Shown one piece after another: positions 1 to 9,561 of a stretch of 64,000 bases of DNA. The notes below the pieces were generated by a model. It saw only the letters and a program-made list of their open reading frames with translations, searched no databases and was not told the origin of the DNA. Source of the DNA: Bradysia coprophila (Eukaryota > Arthropoda > Insecta > Diptera > Sciaridae); assembly GCF_014529535.1 (NCBI RefSeq), contig NW_023503501.1, positions 2,672,150 through 2,736,149 of the forward strand, read 5' to 3'. Both the position numbers and the translations under genes were made by a program. Position 1 is the first letter of the stretch, and each line of letters begins with the position of its first letter.

Positions 1-586
1 CATATAACTTATCAGGGCGAATGTGTCTTGTGTGACGAGAATACGTTATACCGAGATCCATGATAATCATTTTATGGTTTTCAATTTTAACCCATTCATC
101 ATCCTTTATTAACAAGTCTTAAATAAAAGAAAACTGGAACTTGATGATGAGATGATGATGATTAAAAATCAGTAAAAAAATAATAATTTTTAATTGACAA
201 GACAGTCGTTAACTCGTTCATCAACTTCGTGATGAGAAGATTATTGAAAAACTCATCCAAACAAGAAAATTGTTGGTAAGAAATGGTTCAAACAACACAC
301 ACAAAATATGCATCAGATAGGTACTATAAATGAAATATGCAACATTTTAGGTCCAACTGGCGATAGTGGGCGATCGGGTCGAGCCCGATGGACTGTTTAC
401 TTTTTTACATACAGGTAAGCAATTTTTCTGGGATTACGTTGTAATTCCCCGCTAGGGATTAAGGAACTTAAATTTTTTCTGTGGATCAAATTGAGAAACA
501 TTTCATTAGAAAATAAAACCGCACGCAATCCTATCTAGAATATTAAGCGAGCGCGGATTCTTTTCGATTCTTTTCTTTACATGCAG
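1..586. other. Intergenic, nothing recognised
   Basis: AT-rich sequence with no open frame of coding character, no tRNA-like fold and no repeat that recurs elsewhere in the window. Confidence 0.5.
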
Positions 587-718
587 CAACGCCCTTCAAG
601 CATGAGTAATTATCTAAATAGATTACTCAGACTGGGCAGTGTATCAAACAAATTTTTAACAATTTTCTCCTTCTATTTGACAGCTGTCATTAGGAGCACT
701 TTTACTTGAACTGCGTCG
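587..718 (+). mobile_element. Miniature TIR element, CAACGC family, copy 1
   Basis: Begins CAACGCCCTTCAAGCATGAG and ends in the inverse complement, ...TTGAACTGCGTCG, with the internal block TTTGACAGCTGTCA shared by the other copies. It is flanked by CATGCAG on both sides (580-586 and 719-725), a 7-bp target duplication. Other copies lie at 23766-23923, 48099-48256 and, in reverse orientation and truncated, 44708-44829. It has no coding capacity, so it is non-autonomous. The superfamily is uncertain. Confidence 0.75.
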
Positions 719-1788
719 CATGCAGACATTATCTAAGTTTTCGTTTCTTCGTAAAACCTCCTTTAAAAAAAAAGTAATTCCAAAAAACGTTTTGTACGAC
801 CAAAAAAGGTAAATCTTGCCAATTTTCGAACCTGGTCTGGCTGCATCGGATTCGCAATGAAAAATCCCAGTTACTTCCTCGAGTATTATTTTTCTCCGTA
901 ACAACGGTGCGAAACAAACTCCGAAAAAAATTAGAACGCAATAGCTCAATGTAAAGATTCTCGACTGGTGTGCTGCTGGTTCCGGGTTCAAATCTCGTTA
1001 GGTAAATAAATAATTTTAATATTTCGGATAAAATAACCCTTTCCCTTTTATAATGACCGATGTCACCACATCTGATATTTTTTTGAATTTCGAAGTAAGG
1101 TCTCGAAAGATTAAAATGTAATAACACTAGGACCTAAATATTTTCGGATTTGAAGTTAAATGAAAGTAGTCCCTAAGGGAATTAAATTTTAATTCCACAA
1201 AAGATTCGGTCGCATACAGTTAATACCTAAAAGATTAATATCTAGATCCATGTTTCTATCTGTGCGATCCGGCATCAGTAACAACACGTTCACACGCTAC
1301 AGTTTTAGCATTGTTGGCTAATCTAGATACAACTGGTGGTCACTCATTAATTTCGATCTAATAATCGAATTAAGGCGTATACGACAGAGAGTGGCAATTC
1401 TACCAAAATAAATCAAGAAACTCAACTGAATTTTGATACTTTGCATAACAAAACAAAAAAAAAATCCTCGAGCTTAACATTGTTATCTCGTATTACTGGT
1501 TTGGGTTAAGCAGCACATAAAAAATAACCGATGAAAGACCATTCATACACTTTAACTTAACCCTAGTTGTATATACAATTTCCTTTTTGATTTTAAACGA
1601 AAAATATCAAATTCTTATTGCTTCACCAGAGCGTTCATATGGTTTCGAAATTATGTATGAGTGCACACACCAAAAGTTAATGCGAATAAACCGTAAGAAT
1701 ATCGTGTAACCTAATACAACATCGCTTAATGCAAAAAAAAAACTTTTTAGGTCTTTTTTCCATAGGAAAAAAAGACCTATTGTGGGCA
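719..1788. other. Intergenic, nothing recognised
   Basis: AT-rich. Overlapping minus-strand open frames at 656-1127 have low-complexity, non-conserved translations and were not accepted as genes. The stretch just before 1795 (GGAAAAAAAGACCTATTGTG) leads into the microsatellite and resembles AAAAAGACCTCACC at ~3148. The satellite block may therefore be bounded by related sequences. Confidence 0.4.
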
Positions 1789-1794
1789 CTTCAT

Positions 1795-1946
1795 CTGTCC
1801 GTCCGTCCGTCCGTCCGTCCGTCCGTCTGTCCGTCCGTCCGTCCGTCCGTCCGTCCGTCCGTCCGTCTGTCCGTCTGTCCGTCCGTCCGTCCGTCCGTCC
1901 GTCCGTCCGTCCGTCCGTCTGTCCGTCCGTCCGTCCGTCCGTCTGT
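1795..1946. repeat. (TCCG)n microsatellite, about 150 bp
   Basis: A near-perfect 4-bp tandem array of GTCC/TCCG with sparse C-to-T changes giving GTCT units. Because the period is 4, every frame stays open and encodes repeating V-R-P-S on the plus strand or G-R-T-D on the minus strand. The ORFs here are artefacts of the repeat. Confidence 0.95.
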
Positions 1947-1978
1947 GTCACAAATAAAATGTGATTGATAAAAGTTAA

Positions 1979-2456
1979 AATTGCAATGCTACTATGAACA
2001 AACCAACACCAGGCAAATCAATTATTATTTGTTATCTGGTAACCAATCGCTCATAGCAGACATTGCAATTTGAAAGTTTGGTAGTTGTTGGTAGTTGGAC
2101 CCCCAAAATATTTAGCAGCAAAGATGTTTCTTACTCGAGAGACGCACACCGACTGACGAAATTATTCGGCCTGCTTGCCTTTTTATAACTCAAATATTTG
2201 GTAGTTGACTACCTCGGTGGTAAATTGCAATGCTACTATGAGCAAACCAACACCAGGCAAATCAATTATTATTTGTTATCTGGTAACCAATCGCTCATAG
2301 CAGACATTGCAATTTGGTAGTTGTTGGTAGTTAGACCCCCAAACTATATAGCAGCAAAGATGTTTCTTACTCGAGAGACGCACACCGACTGACGAAATTA
2401 TTCGGCCTGCTGGTCTATTTATAAATCGAGTATTTGGTAGTTGACTACCAAAGTGG
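1979..2456. repeat. Tandem direct duplication, two ~240-bp units
   Basis: The unit at 1979-2222 starts TTGCAATGCTACTATGA and runs through GACGCACACCGACTGACG to a TTTGGTAGTTGACTACC tail. It is repeated at 2223-2456 with few changes (offset about 244 bp). Each unit also contains an internal inverted pair, TTGCAATG near its start and CATTGCAA about 80 bp later. The second unit's tail runs directly into the 23-bp minisatellite, so the array probably grew from this tail. Confidence 0.85.
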
Positions 2457-3010
2457 TAGTTGACTGACTACCAAAGTGGTAGTTGACTGACTACCAAAGT
2501 GGTAGTTGACTGACTACCAAAGTGGTAGTTGACTGACTACCAAAGTGGTAGTTGACTGACTACCAAAGTGGTAGTTGACTGACTACCAAAGTGGTAGTTG
2601 GACTGACTACCAAAGTGGTAGTTGACTGACTACCAAAGTGGTAGTTGACTGACTACCAAAGTGGTAGTTGACTTACTACCAAAGTGGTAGTTGACTGACT
2701 ACCAAAGTGGTAGTTGACTGACTACCAAAGTGGTAGTTGACTGACTACCAAAGTGGTAGTTGACTGACTACCAAAGTGGTAGTTGACTGACTACCAAAGT
2801 GGTAGTGATGACTGGACTACCAAAGTGGTAGTTGACTGACTACCAAAGTGGTAGTTGACTGACTACCAAAGTGGTAGTTGACTGACTACCAAAGTGGTAG
2901 TTGACTGACTACCAAAGTGGTAGTTGACTGACTACCAAAGTGGTAGTTGACTGACTACCAAAGTGGTAGTTGACTACCAAAGTGGTAGTTGACTACCAAC
3001 ATGGTAGTTT
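2446..3010. repeat. 23-bp minisatellite, ~24 units, each a hairpin
   Basis: About 24 head-to-tail copies of CTACCAAAGTGGTAGTTGACTGA, written here in two parts: CTACCAAAGTGGTAG, which pairs CTACCA with TGGTAG around AAG, and the linker TTGACTGA. The linker with its flanks also pairs (GTAGT/ACTAC). Rare variants are a 24-bp unit near 2600, GTAGTGATGACTGGACTAC near 2805 and shortened units at the right edge (2970-3000). Such uniformity suggests recent expansion or homogenisation. Confidence 0.93.
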
Positions 3011-4210
3011 ACTAATACGGATGTTGTAGATATGTTGAAATTAATCGGCTTGCTTGCCTATTCATAATTCCAAAATTTGGTAGTTGAATACCAAAGTGGT
3101 ACTTGAATGAGTACCAAGCTAGTAGTAAACAGAAATTGAAAAAAAATGAAAAAGACCTCACCAGGCTTCAGCCGGTCTATTCTTGTTTTTTCTGTTGTTT
3201 ATTTTTAGTATTTTTTTTTGTCTATAACTTATTCGTAAGGGACTAATTACCTACATTAAATTTGCCAGACACAAGATATTCTGTACTCGTTCGTCTAAGC
3301 TATAAATCTTATAATGCACTGCACGTTTTGTATATGTTTCGGAAAAAGAAGGGTCAATGCTTTTTCGAATGGATATTTATAGGAGTCCTTTAAATAGACC
3401 GGAAACATCATTTTAAAAACAAACTCTTTTCACCATGAATTATTCAGTTTTCGGTATATATTTTATAATATTCCATCCCACAGCATCGCATAGTATTATC
3501 ATCATCCATTACATTTAAAATTGAATGAATAATAAGTTTTTTTTTCTTCGTCTCTTTATTACGTATAAGTGAACACAGTACATGATGTACATGGCCTAAA
3601 TCCGAATGTAACTTCATACATTTACCATAAATAATTTTATAATGAGTATTAAATTATCATTAATCGGTTAGGGAAAGACAAGTTAAAAGATGTCACGAGT
3701 TTCATCCGAAAATGTTTGTCAGGTGAAAGAGATTAATATTTTAAATACAATTTATTTCGTTAAGGTCGTCATGGTTGTCATTCAAATTACACTTTTTATT
3801 TTTATATTTTAGACGAGTATAAAATCCAATTTCATAAAATTAAATTGTGGTGAAATATTGAAAGAGAGAGGACAAAATAAAACAACAACACAAAGCGATG
3901 AAGGTGTGAAGTATTATGTTTCAACAAATGATTTTGGATGATTTTATTATTATTATTTTATATTCAACTCGTAGAAGGTGTTTTATTGAGGTTTTTTTTT
4001 CGATACACAAGAACCGAAGCAAATTTCAGCGATTCTAAAAGATTTATCTTCCTCTAATTTGCCTTGCCAAAACATAATTTATTTTTAATGAAAATTTGTT
4101 ATGCTTCTTAATTCAGAAGCAGAGCCTTTAAGGAAATTTAATTCCAAAAAAAATCATAAAATTCTTGAGTTTTGGTTTCTTTTAAATATCATCCGAAAGT
4201 AATCGATTTA
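3011..4210. other. Intergenic, AT-rich
   Basis: The left edge holds decayed minisatellite-like copies (TTGGTAGTTGAATACCAAAG near 3080) and then a short segment GACCTCACCAGGCTTCAGCC. The remainder is AT-rich with poly-T and poly-A tracts. No gene or recurrent element was recognised. Confidence 0.4.
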
Positions 4211-5061
4211 GCTTAAGAGTGATATCGCCAAATCATCGAACAACTTTGGGACAAGGTGTCACGGATTTTATTGAGTTATAGCTCATTCGATTCGTTGAAC
4301 TGATGCGAGTAAAACGTAGTACTACGTTTGGTTAAATTTATTTTGTTGTCGACGATCGAGGTAGTGAAGTTAGAGTCTGCCAAAAGGGGCCCAAAATCGT
4401 TTTTTTGCAATTAGTCGAGTAAAACAATTTCGGGAAAAAACGTTTTTTAGCTACGTTTGAAGGTCTTGAAGAGACGCAAAATTTGAGTATACTTATCACC
4501 AGGTACATGTTCACCTGACGGTGATATTAATGACTTTAGATGAAAATATAAGTGATTTTCCGAAGTACCTGAAAGGCTGCAGTGACACAAGTCCGAGACG
4601 TGGTATGTATGGTGAGAGAGCCATACAAAAAACCTCAAAAAAGCGAAAAACAAACGAAATAAAGGGATAAAATTTCGTCGACTTGGAGTGGACTTCCACT
4701 AAAGTCGCTCCAACCCTTTGCAGTGAAACTTATCCAAATTTATTTTTGCATGTTATGGTACTACAGAGGCTAGGCTCTCTCACCATACATACCATGTCTC
4801 GGACATGTGTCACTGCAGCCGTTCAGGTACTTCGGAAAATCTCCTATTTTTTCATCTAAAGTCATTAATATCACCGTCAGGTGAACATGAACCTGGTAGT
4901 AAGTATACTAAAATTTCGCGTCTCTTCAAGACCTTCAAACGTAGCTAAAAAAAGTTTTTTCCCGAAATTGTTTCACTCGACTAATTGCAAAAAAACGATT
5001 TTGGGCACCTTTTGGCAGACTCTTACTTCACTACCTCGATCGTCGACAACAAAATAAATTT

Positions 5062-5306
5062 TGTGCATCCGACAACTGAAATACGACCTATTTTGCCATG
5101 ATTTTTCATCAAGAAATGTCAGTTTTTCCCGAACTATTTATCGTGCGGGAAAAAACTTCATTTTTTTACGATTTATAGTGCGGGAAAAGAATTACTTGAA
5201 TTTTTCTATGACTATACGATTGATTAAATTTAATATGGTGAATGTGAAGTGTGTATGTTTTCAAGTAAATTGATGTGTTTTGTCTATTTCAGTTGTCCGA
5301 TGCACA
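5062..5306. mobile_element. TIR element nested in the foldback
   Basis: Starts TGTGCATCCGACAACTGAAA and ends TTTCAGTTGTCCGATGCACA, a ~22-bp terminal inverted repeat. The interior contains a partial direct repeat, CGTGCGGGAAAAAA at ~5142 and AGTGCGGGAAAAGA at ~5178. It lies within the segment that interrupts the right arm of the 4211-5580 foldback, so it arrived later. Confidence 0.75.
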
Positions 5307-5315
5307 AAACGTTGT

Positions 5316-5435
5316 TCGTACCTCGGCAGGAAATGGATTTTTTCAGCACACGTCCTAATTTGCCTTACTCGCTTCGCTCGTAAGGAAAACTTAGGACTGG
5401 TGATGAAAAAATCGTCATTTCCTGTCTTGGTACGA
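5316..5435. repeat. Palindrome with GC-core hairpin (TCGCTTCGCTC)
   Basis: Arms TCGTACCTCGGCAGGAAATG and CATTTCCTGTCTTGGTACGA fold on a short GC-rich dyad, CCTTACTCGCTTCGCTCG followed by TAAGG (~5363-5385). It belongs to the set of palindromes with a TTCG-type core described in the findings and is nested in the larger foldback. Confidence 0.7.
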
Positions 5436-5580
5436 AAAATACTATAACCAAACGTGGTACTACGTTTTACTCGCATCAGTTCAACGAATCGAATGAGCTA
5501 TAACTCAATAAAATCCGTGACACCTTGTCCCAAAATGTCTGATTTTGTTCGATGTTTTGGCGATATCACTCTTAAATTAA

Positions 5581-6706
5581 GAAAAACAACTGAAAAAGCC
5601 ATAAAAGCAACTAAGGAACTTCGATCTACTGTTGTTTTTTTAGAGAAACAGATAAAATGTGACGGAAAACTTAGGGATCTTCCGTTAATTTATAATACCA
5701 AAAATATGGCCCTGATCAGATCTGCAGAAGCAAAATTTCGAAAGATACATTTTCCGGTAGAGGCAATTAATAGATCGTGTTTTCATTTGACAACTGACAA
5801 CTCACGAACCACAAATTAATAGTCTAACTTAACATACCGTGCAATTTTGTACTTGTTTCATTTATGCCAGAGAAATGAAAACAGATGGCGCTGGTGAGGC
5901 GGCAGCAACGCCATCTGTTATCATTTCTTTGATTTATGCAACAAAGTATAAGCGCAAATTTTAACCAAAGAGTATACAACCAGTCGGTGAAATGAAATTT
6001 TCATGCATTTTTCCACACGAGATGAAAACTTTGACAGATGACCCATACAATTTCTGTCAAAATTTCATTTCACCGGCTCAACGAGAAGACCTCTGCGTCG
6101 CAGGCGAAACTTGAGTACAGTAATTATTTTTTAAGTCTACAGCTCCACTTTTGGAGTTTTAGGATTGTTTATTAAAGTTTTATAATTTTAAACAGTTTTA
6201 GACGGAGTGGAAGCATCACTGCTGTTTGGTTTGGCTCAAGCCTAAAGCATCGAATTGATTTTATTGACTCTATTAATCTAAATTTTACAGCTGCTGCAAA
6301 AAAGCTGTAAATGAAGGGTAGCGGACTCAATTTGTACGAATTGCAGCATTGTTAAATGTTATACGTATTATGTTTTGCTTGGTGCATGAGTTCTCGTTCA
6401 AATGTCTTAGGTTGCGTGCGTCACTGGATTCGATGTACCATGATTTCTGCTGTTGTGGTTTTTGTTCGGTGAGTCACCCATAATCACTTAAAAAAGAACA
6501 CTAAAACACAACTTATCTTTGTCAAAACTAATCGGTAAATCAGAGATAACAATCCAATTTAGTCAGCCATATTGATCCAAACCGTATATTCTTATACGAA
6601 ATCCACTAAATCTTGGGATTAATGAAACATTTCCACCGACAACATAAACGTATTTCATGGCTCAAAAAATTGTGCCGACCTCAGTCTGTTCACGAATAGC
6701 GCCAGG
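5581..6706. other. Upstream region of the protease homologue, two palindromes
   Basis: Contains a short palindrome at 5870-5929 (GAAATGAAAACAGATGGCG against CGCCATCTGTTATCATTTC) and a second at 5985-6075 with CGGTGAAATGAAATTTT ends. No convincing TATA box or initiator could be fixed for the downstream gene. Confidence 0.5.
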
Positions 6707-8131
6707 ATGAGGCTACAGATTATTTTATGCGGTATTCAAAGTTTAACAAATATTTTCCAAATAATTTCTTAAAATAATAAATTGAAATCTTTAGCATTTA
6801 TTGCGTACGGAGTCAGTGGTAATGTTATAATAGAAAATGATGAACAAATTGTTCCGTTAATTGTTGGCGGAACTCCTGCTGCAGCTGGTGAATTTCAAGG
6901 AAAAGTGAGTGACAAATGTGAAGTTAAATCAAAAGAACTTTGCAAAATTGCAAAAATCGATCGTACACCAATTGAAACATTTTAGATTTCCCTCCAATAC
7001 ACCGATGGCACACATATTTGCGGAGGAACGTTAATAGACCCGGGACATGTCCTAACATCAGCAACATGTGTAACGAATCAATGGGGCGACGTACTTCATC
7101 CCAGTGAGGTAATGAAAATGTCGAATGGTTTTGCAGCAGGCATGTTCTTAATGTAATTGTTTATGAAGTATCGACTGATGGGGGACGATCTTACGATTAG
7201 CGTAATATCGGGAAATGCGAATCGACAAATTCGTCTAGCGACACACGTTTTTGTTCATCCTGAATTCAATCTGAACAGAACGGAGCACGATATTGCTGTT
7301 ATCAGAGTTAACGAGACATTCACTCCGTCAATAACATTTAATCCGGTTCCACGGGGACAGGATTCACCGGGAGTAAATACACAATGCAGTGTTGCAGGAT
7401 GGGGATCAACGGCACAGGTTTTTAAATTTAGTGTTTTTTCGAAAACTTACTTGACTTCGAAACTGTTTCACGACAGAGCGCTGGGAATTCTTTCACTTTG
7501 ATGCGAGTTAATGCAGTCGTTATATCTCGAGCTGTTTGCAATTCTAATACTTCTTATGCTGGATCAGTTCGTGGTGGTATGTTTTGCGCAGGAAATATTG
7601 CTGGTGGACAGGGCACTTGTCAGGTGAACTTGCTAGCAGATACTCTTTTCGGGAAAGTGTTTTCCCACATTTTCCTATATTTCTCCCAATTTTTATAAAA
7701 ATATTTTTGGGAAGAGTTAGAAAAATGTTTGAAAATTCAAGAAAATGTGAGAAAATGTTCTCCCGATAATATTCAGTGATTCAGTTTGAAACAACAAAGC
7801 AAAATTTACATTTTAGAATGATGAAGGCGGTGGATTGATTTGCAACAATGCAGTATTTGGAGTGGTGTCAAGGGCTCAAGGCTGTGCTGTAGCAAATTTT
7901 CCCACCATCTATACGGATGTAGCGGTTTACAACACTTGGATCGATTCGATAATAAATTGGAACGAAGGAGAACATGAAATTGTGCCGACTCCAACGTCAA
8001 TAACTAGCACTACAACACCTGTACCTACGACTACAATACCTACAACTACTCCATATCCTGACGATGCAGCCATCGTCGCCAAGTCTATGTACTTGTTCGT
8101 TGCTTGTTTGACTATCCTGCTTTTTAGATAA
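6707..8131 (+). CDS. Secreted serine-protease homologue, catalytically dead, six exons
   Basis: Exons 6707-6731, 6795-6904, 6986-7108, 7169-7417, 7477-7623 and 7817-8131 join in frame to 322 aa. Residues 1-17 form a signal peptide. The S1 domain starts at IVGG (residue 31), but the residue before it is Leu, not Arg/Lys, so ordinary tryptic activation looks impossible. The His motif (usually TAAHC) reads TSATC, with Thr72 in place of His. Asp is kept (HDIAV, Asp127). The Ser motif GDSGG reads NDEGG, with Glu221 in place of Ser. The chymotrypsin-fold cysteines remain. Residues ~276-300 are a Thr/Pro-rich, mucin-like stalk, and ~309-322 are hydrophobic, consistent with a GPI signal or membrane tail. 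Known non-catalytic protease homologues act as cofactors or decoys in immunity and digestion; the role here is inferred only. The exon 4 donor (GTTTTT) is weak. A pseudogene is unlikely because all frames stay open. Confidence 0.85.
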
Positions 8132-8302
8132 AATCAGTGAAACAACAGAGACTAGGAAAAGTAGATAAGAATGTGTCGATTTAATTGGTATCAATTAGCT
8201 TGTGGAAGAATTTGCGACCGTAATGATGTGAGTTACTATGTCTCCAATTTCTATTAATACGAACACCAATCACAATACATAACGAATCGGTCCTGTCTGT
8301 CG

Positions 8303-8308
8303 AATAAA
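8303..8308 (+). terminator. Polyadenylation signal of the protease homologue
   Basis: AATAAA lies about 170 nt after the stop codon at 8129-8131, followed by a T-rich stretch. This is a plausible 3' end. Confidence 0.55.
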
Positions 8309-9411
8309 ATATTATTTCGCTGTAGTCTGGCTTTTTATTTATAAGCTGCACACACTATACACAACCCACAGTGATAAATAGTTTTTTCTTCCATAGTTGT
8401 GACATGCTTTGTGTATTATACTGTGACGCTTTTCACGATATTCTCTTATAAAATACTCCCCTTTTTCAATGTTATTCAATCATTAATCCATCATTCTACC
8501 GTACATGCCTCATTCATCTTTCAATGACGCATCGTCGTATCGAAATGGGAAGAGAGGGCATATCAAACTGGATAACAATAATAACAATAAACAACAAAAA
8601 AACGATAATATTAATTCGTTGTGGGGTTCTATCGATCGATACAAGAGAGACTGAAGAGCGGAGTATAATATCTACATTTTCATAAACGGATTATGACGGG
8701 ATTTCTAATGTTACAAATGGATTCAGTGCAAGAAATGTGACTGTATAAAGATATTGTATATTGTACACAGCGACGAAAAGATAAAAATTAATTTTATTAT
8801 CCGAATATACCTATCTCAAATTGTTAGATGATGTGTAAGGGCAGATAGACTCACTTTACACACATACAACCATTGAAATCGAACAATCAATTTCGAACTC
8901 TGTGGTTGAAGCACTAAAACCGATTATCGAAACAAATAAAATTTTGAAAAAAAAGTCATTGAAATCTACTCGATAAACAAAGTCGTTTGTGTGCTGTTGG
9001 TAAAGCGAACCCATCCACTTGATGGGTACAAAAATATTCATATACAAAATCGGTTATATCGGTATCAGTCGATGGTAAAAGATGTTTTAATTAAATCAAG
9101 CGCAATACATTCTACGGAGTAAAAATGCAACAGCCACAACGTTGTGGTGTACGGAATTTATCGTTTGGAAAAAATTCGAGCGAACAAACAATTGGAAAAA
9201 TTTATTTGAATTTGTACATGATTTACGATTTGCAATAAATTCATTAACCACATGGTACACCGGCTATGTGGAGGGTGGTTCACAAATTTGGTAAAATGAT
9301 GGTCGCAACAACGAATATTTAGTACGATAGACATCCATGTGTTGTAACTTACATTTATAGTACATTTTTGCACTATGCCCAAGACTAAAAATTACCTTTA
9401 ATTTTAACATG

Positions 9412-9561
9412 CAGTGTAGTCGAAATCAGTGAAATTTGGCCATGAATTGCTTAGGCTGTTTTTCTGCGGGTCCACTCACACAAACAGCCGTGTGAAGGCA
9501 CCACTTTTGTTTGTATGATCATCTGAAAAACAGCTGAAGTAAATTTCACTGACGCCGACTG
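9412..9561. mobile_element. Palindromic miniature element
   Basis: The left end CAGTGTAGTCGAAATCAGTG and the inverse of the right end CAGTCGGCGTCAGTGAAATTT (shared core CAGTGAAATTT) are imperfect terminal inverted repeats. Both arms then carry GCTGTTTTTC. No target duplication is visible, so assignment to a superfamily is not possible. Confidence 0.5.

Larger units (their letters stand above)
4211..5580. mobile_element. Large foldback element, arms >400 bp, with nested insertions
   Basis: The left arm 4211-4623 is the inverse complement of the right arm, which is split into 4773-5061 and 5446-5580. Outer ends are GAGTGATATCGCCAAA (left) and TTTGGCGATATCACTC (right). Inner arm landmarks include GTTGTCGACGATCGAGGTAG and its inverse. 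The arms surround a ~150-bp spacer (4624-4772). Aligning the arms shows that 5062-5445 is absent from the left arm, so it is a later insertion. The ORF at 5454-5819 starts inside the right arm and is not credible as a gene. Confidence 0.85.

Noticed and set aside
979..998. tRNA-like B box (GGTTCCGGGTTCAAATC)
   Set aside because: No A box, acceptor stem or cloverleaf can be drawn around it on either strand.
1607..1968. Open frames translating to repeating VRPS or GRTD
   Set aside because: They are produced by the 4-bp period of the TCCG microsatellite, which keeps all frames open. No unique protein sequence.
2446..3010. Possible CRISPR-like array (regular 23-bp spacing, palindromic repeats)
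   Set aside because: There are no unique spacers; the entire unit is repeated. The context is eukaryotic. It is a minisatellite.
5454..5819. 121-codon plus-strand ORF
   Set aside because: Its first third is the right arm of the 4211-5580 foldback, no domain is recognisable, and no splice partner was found.
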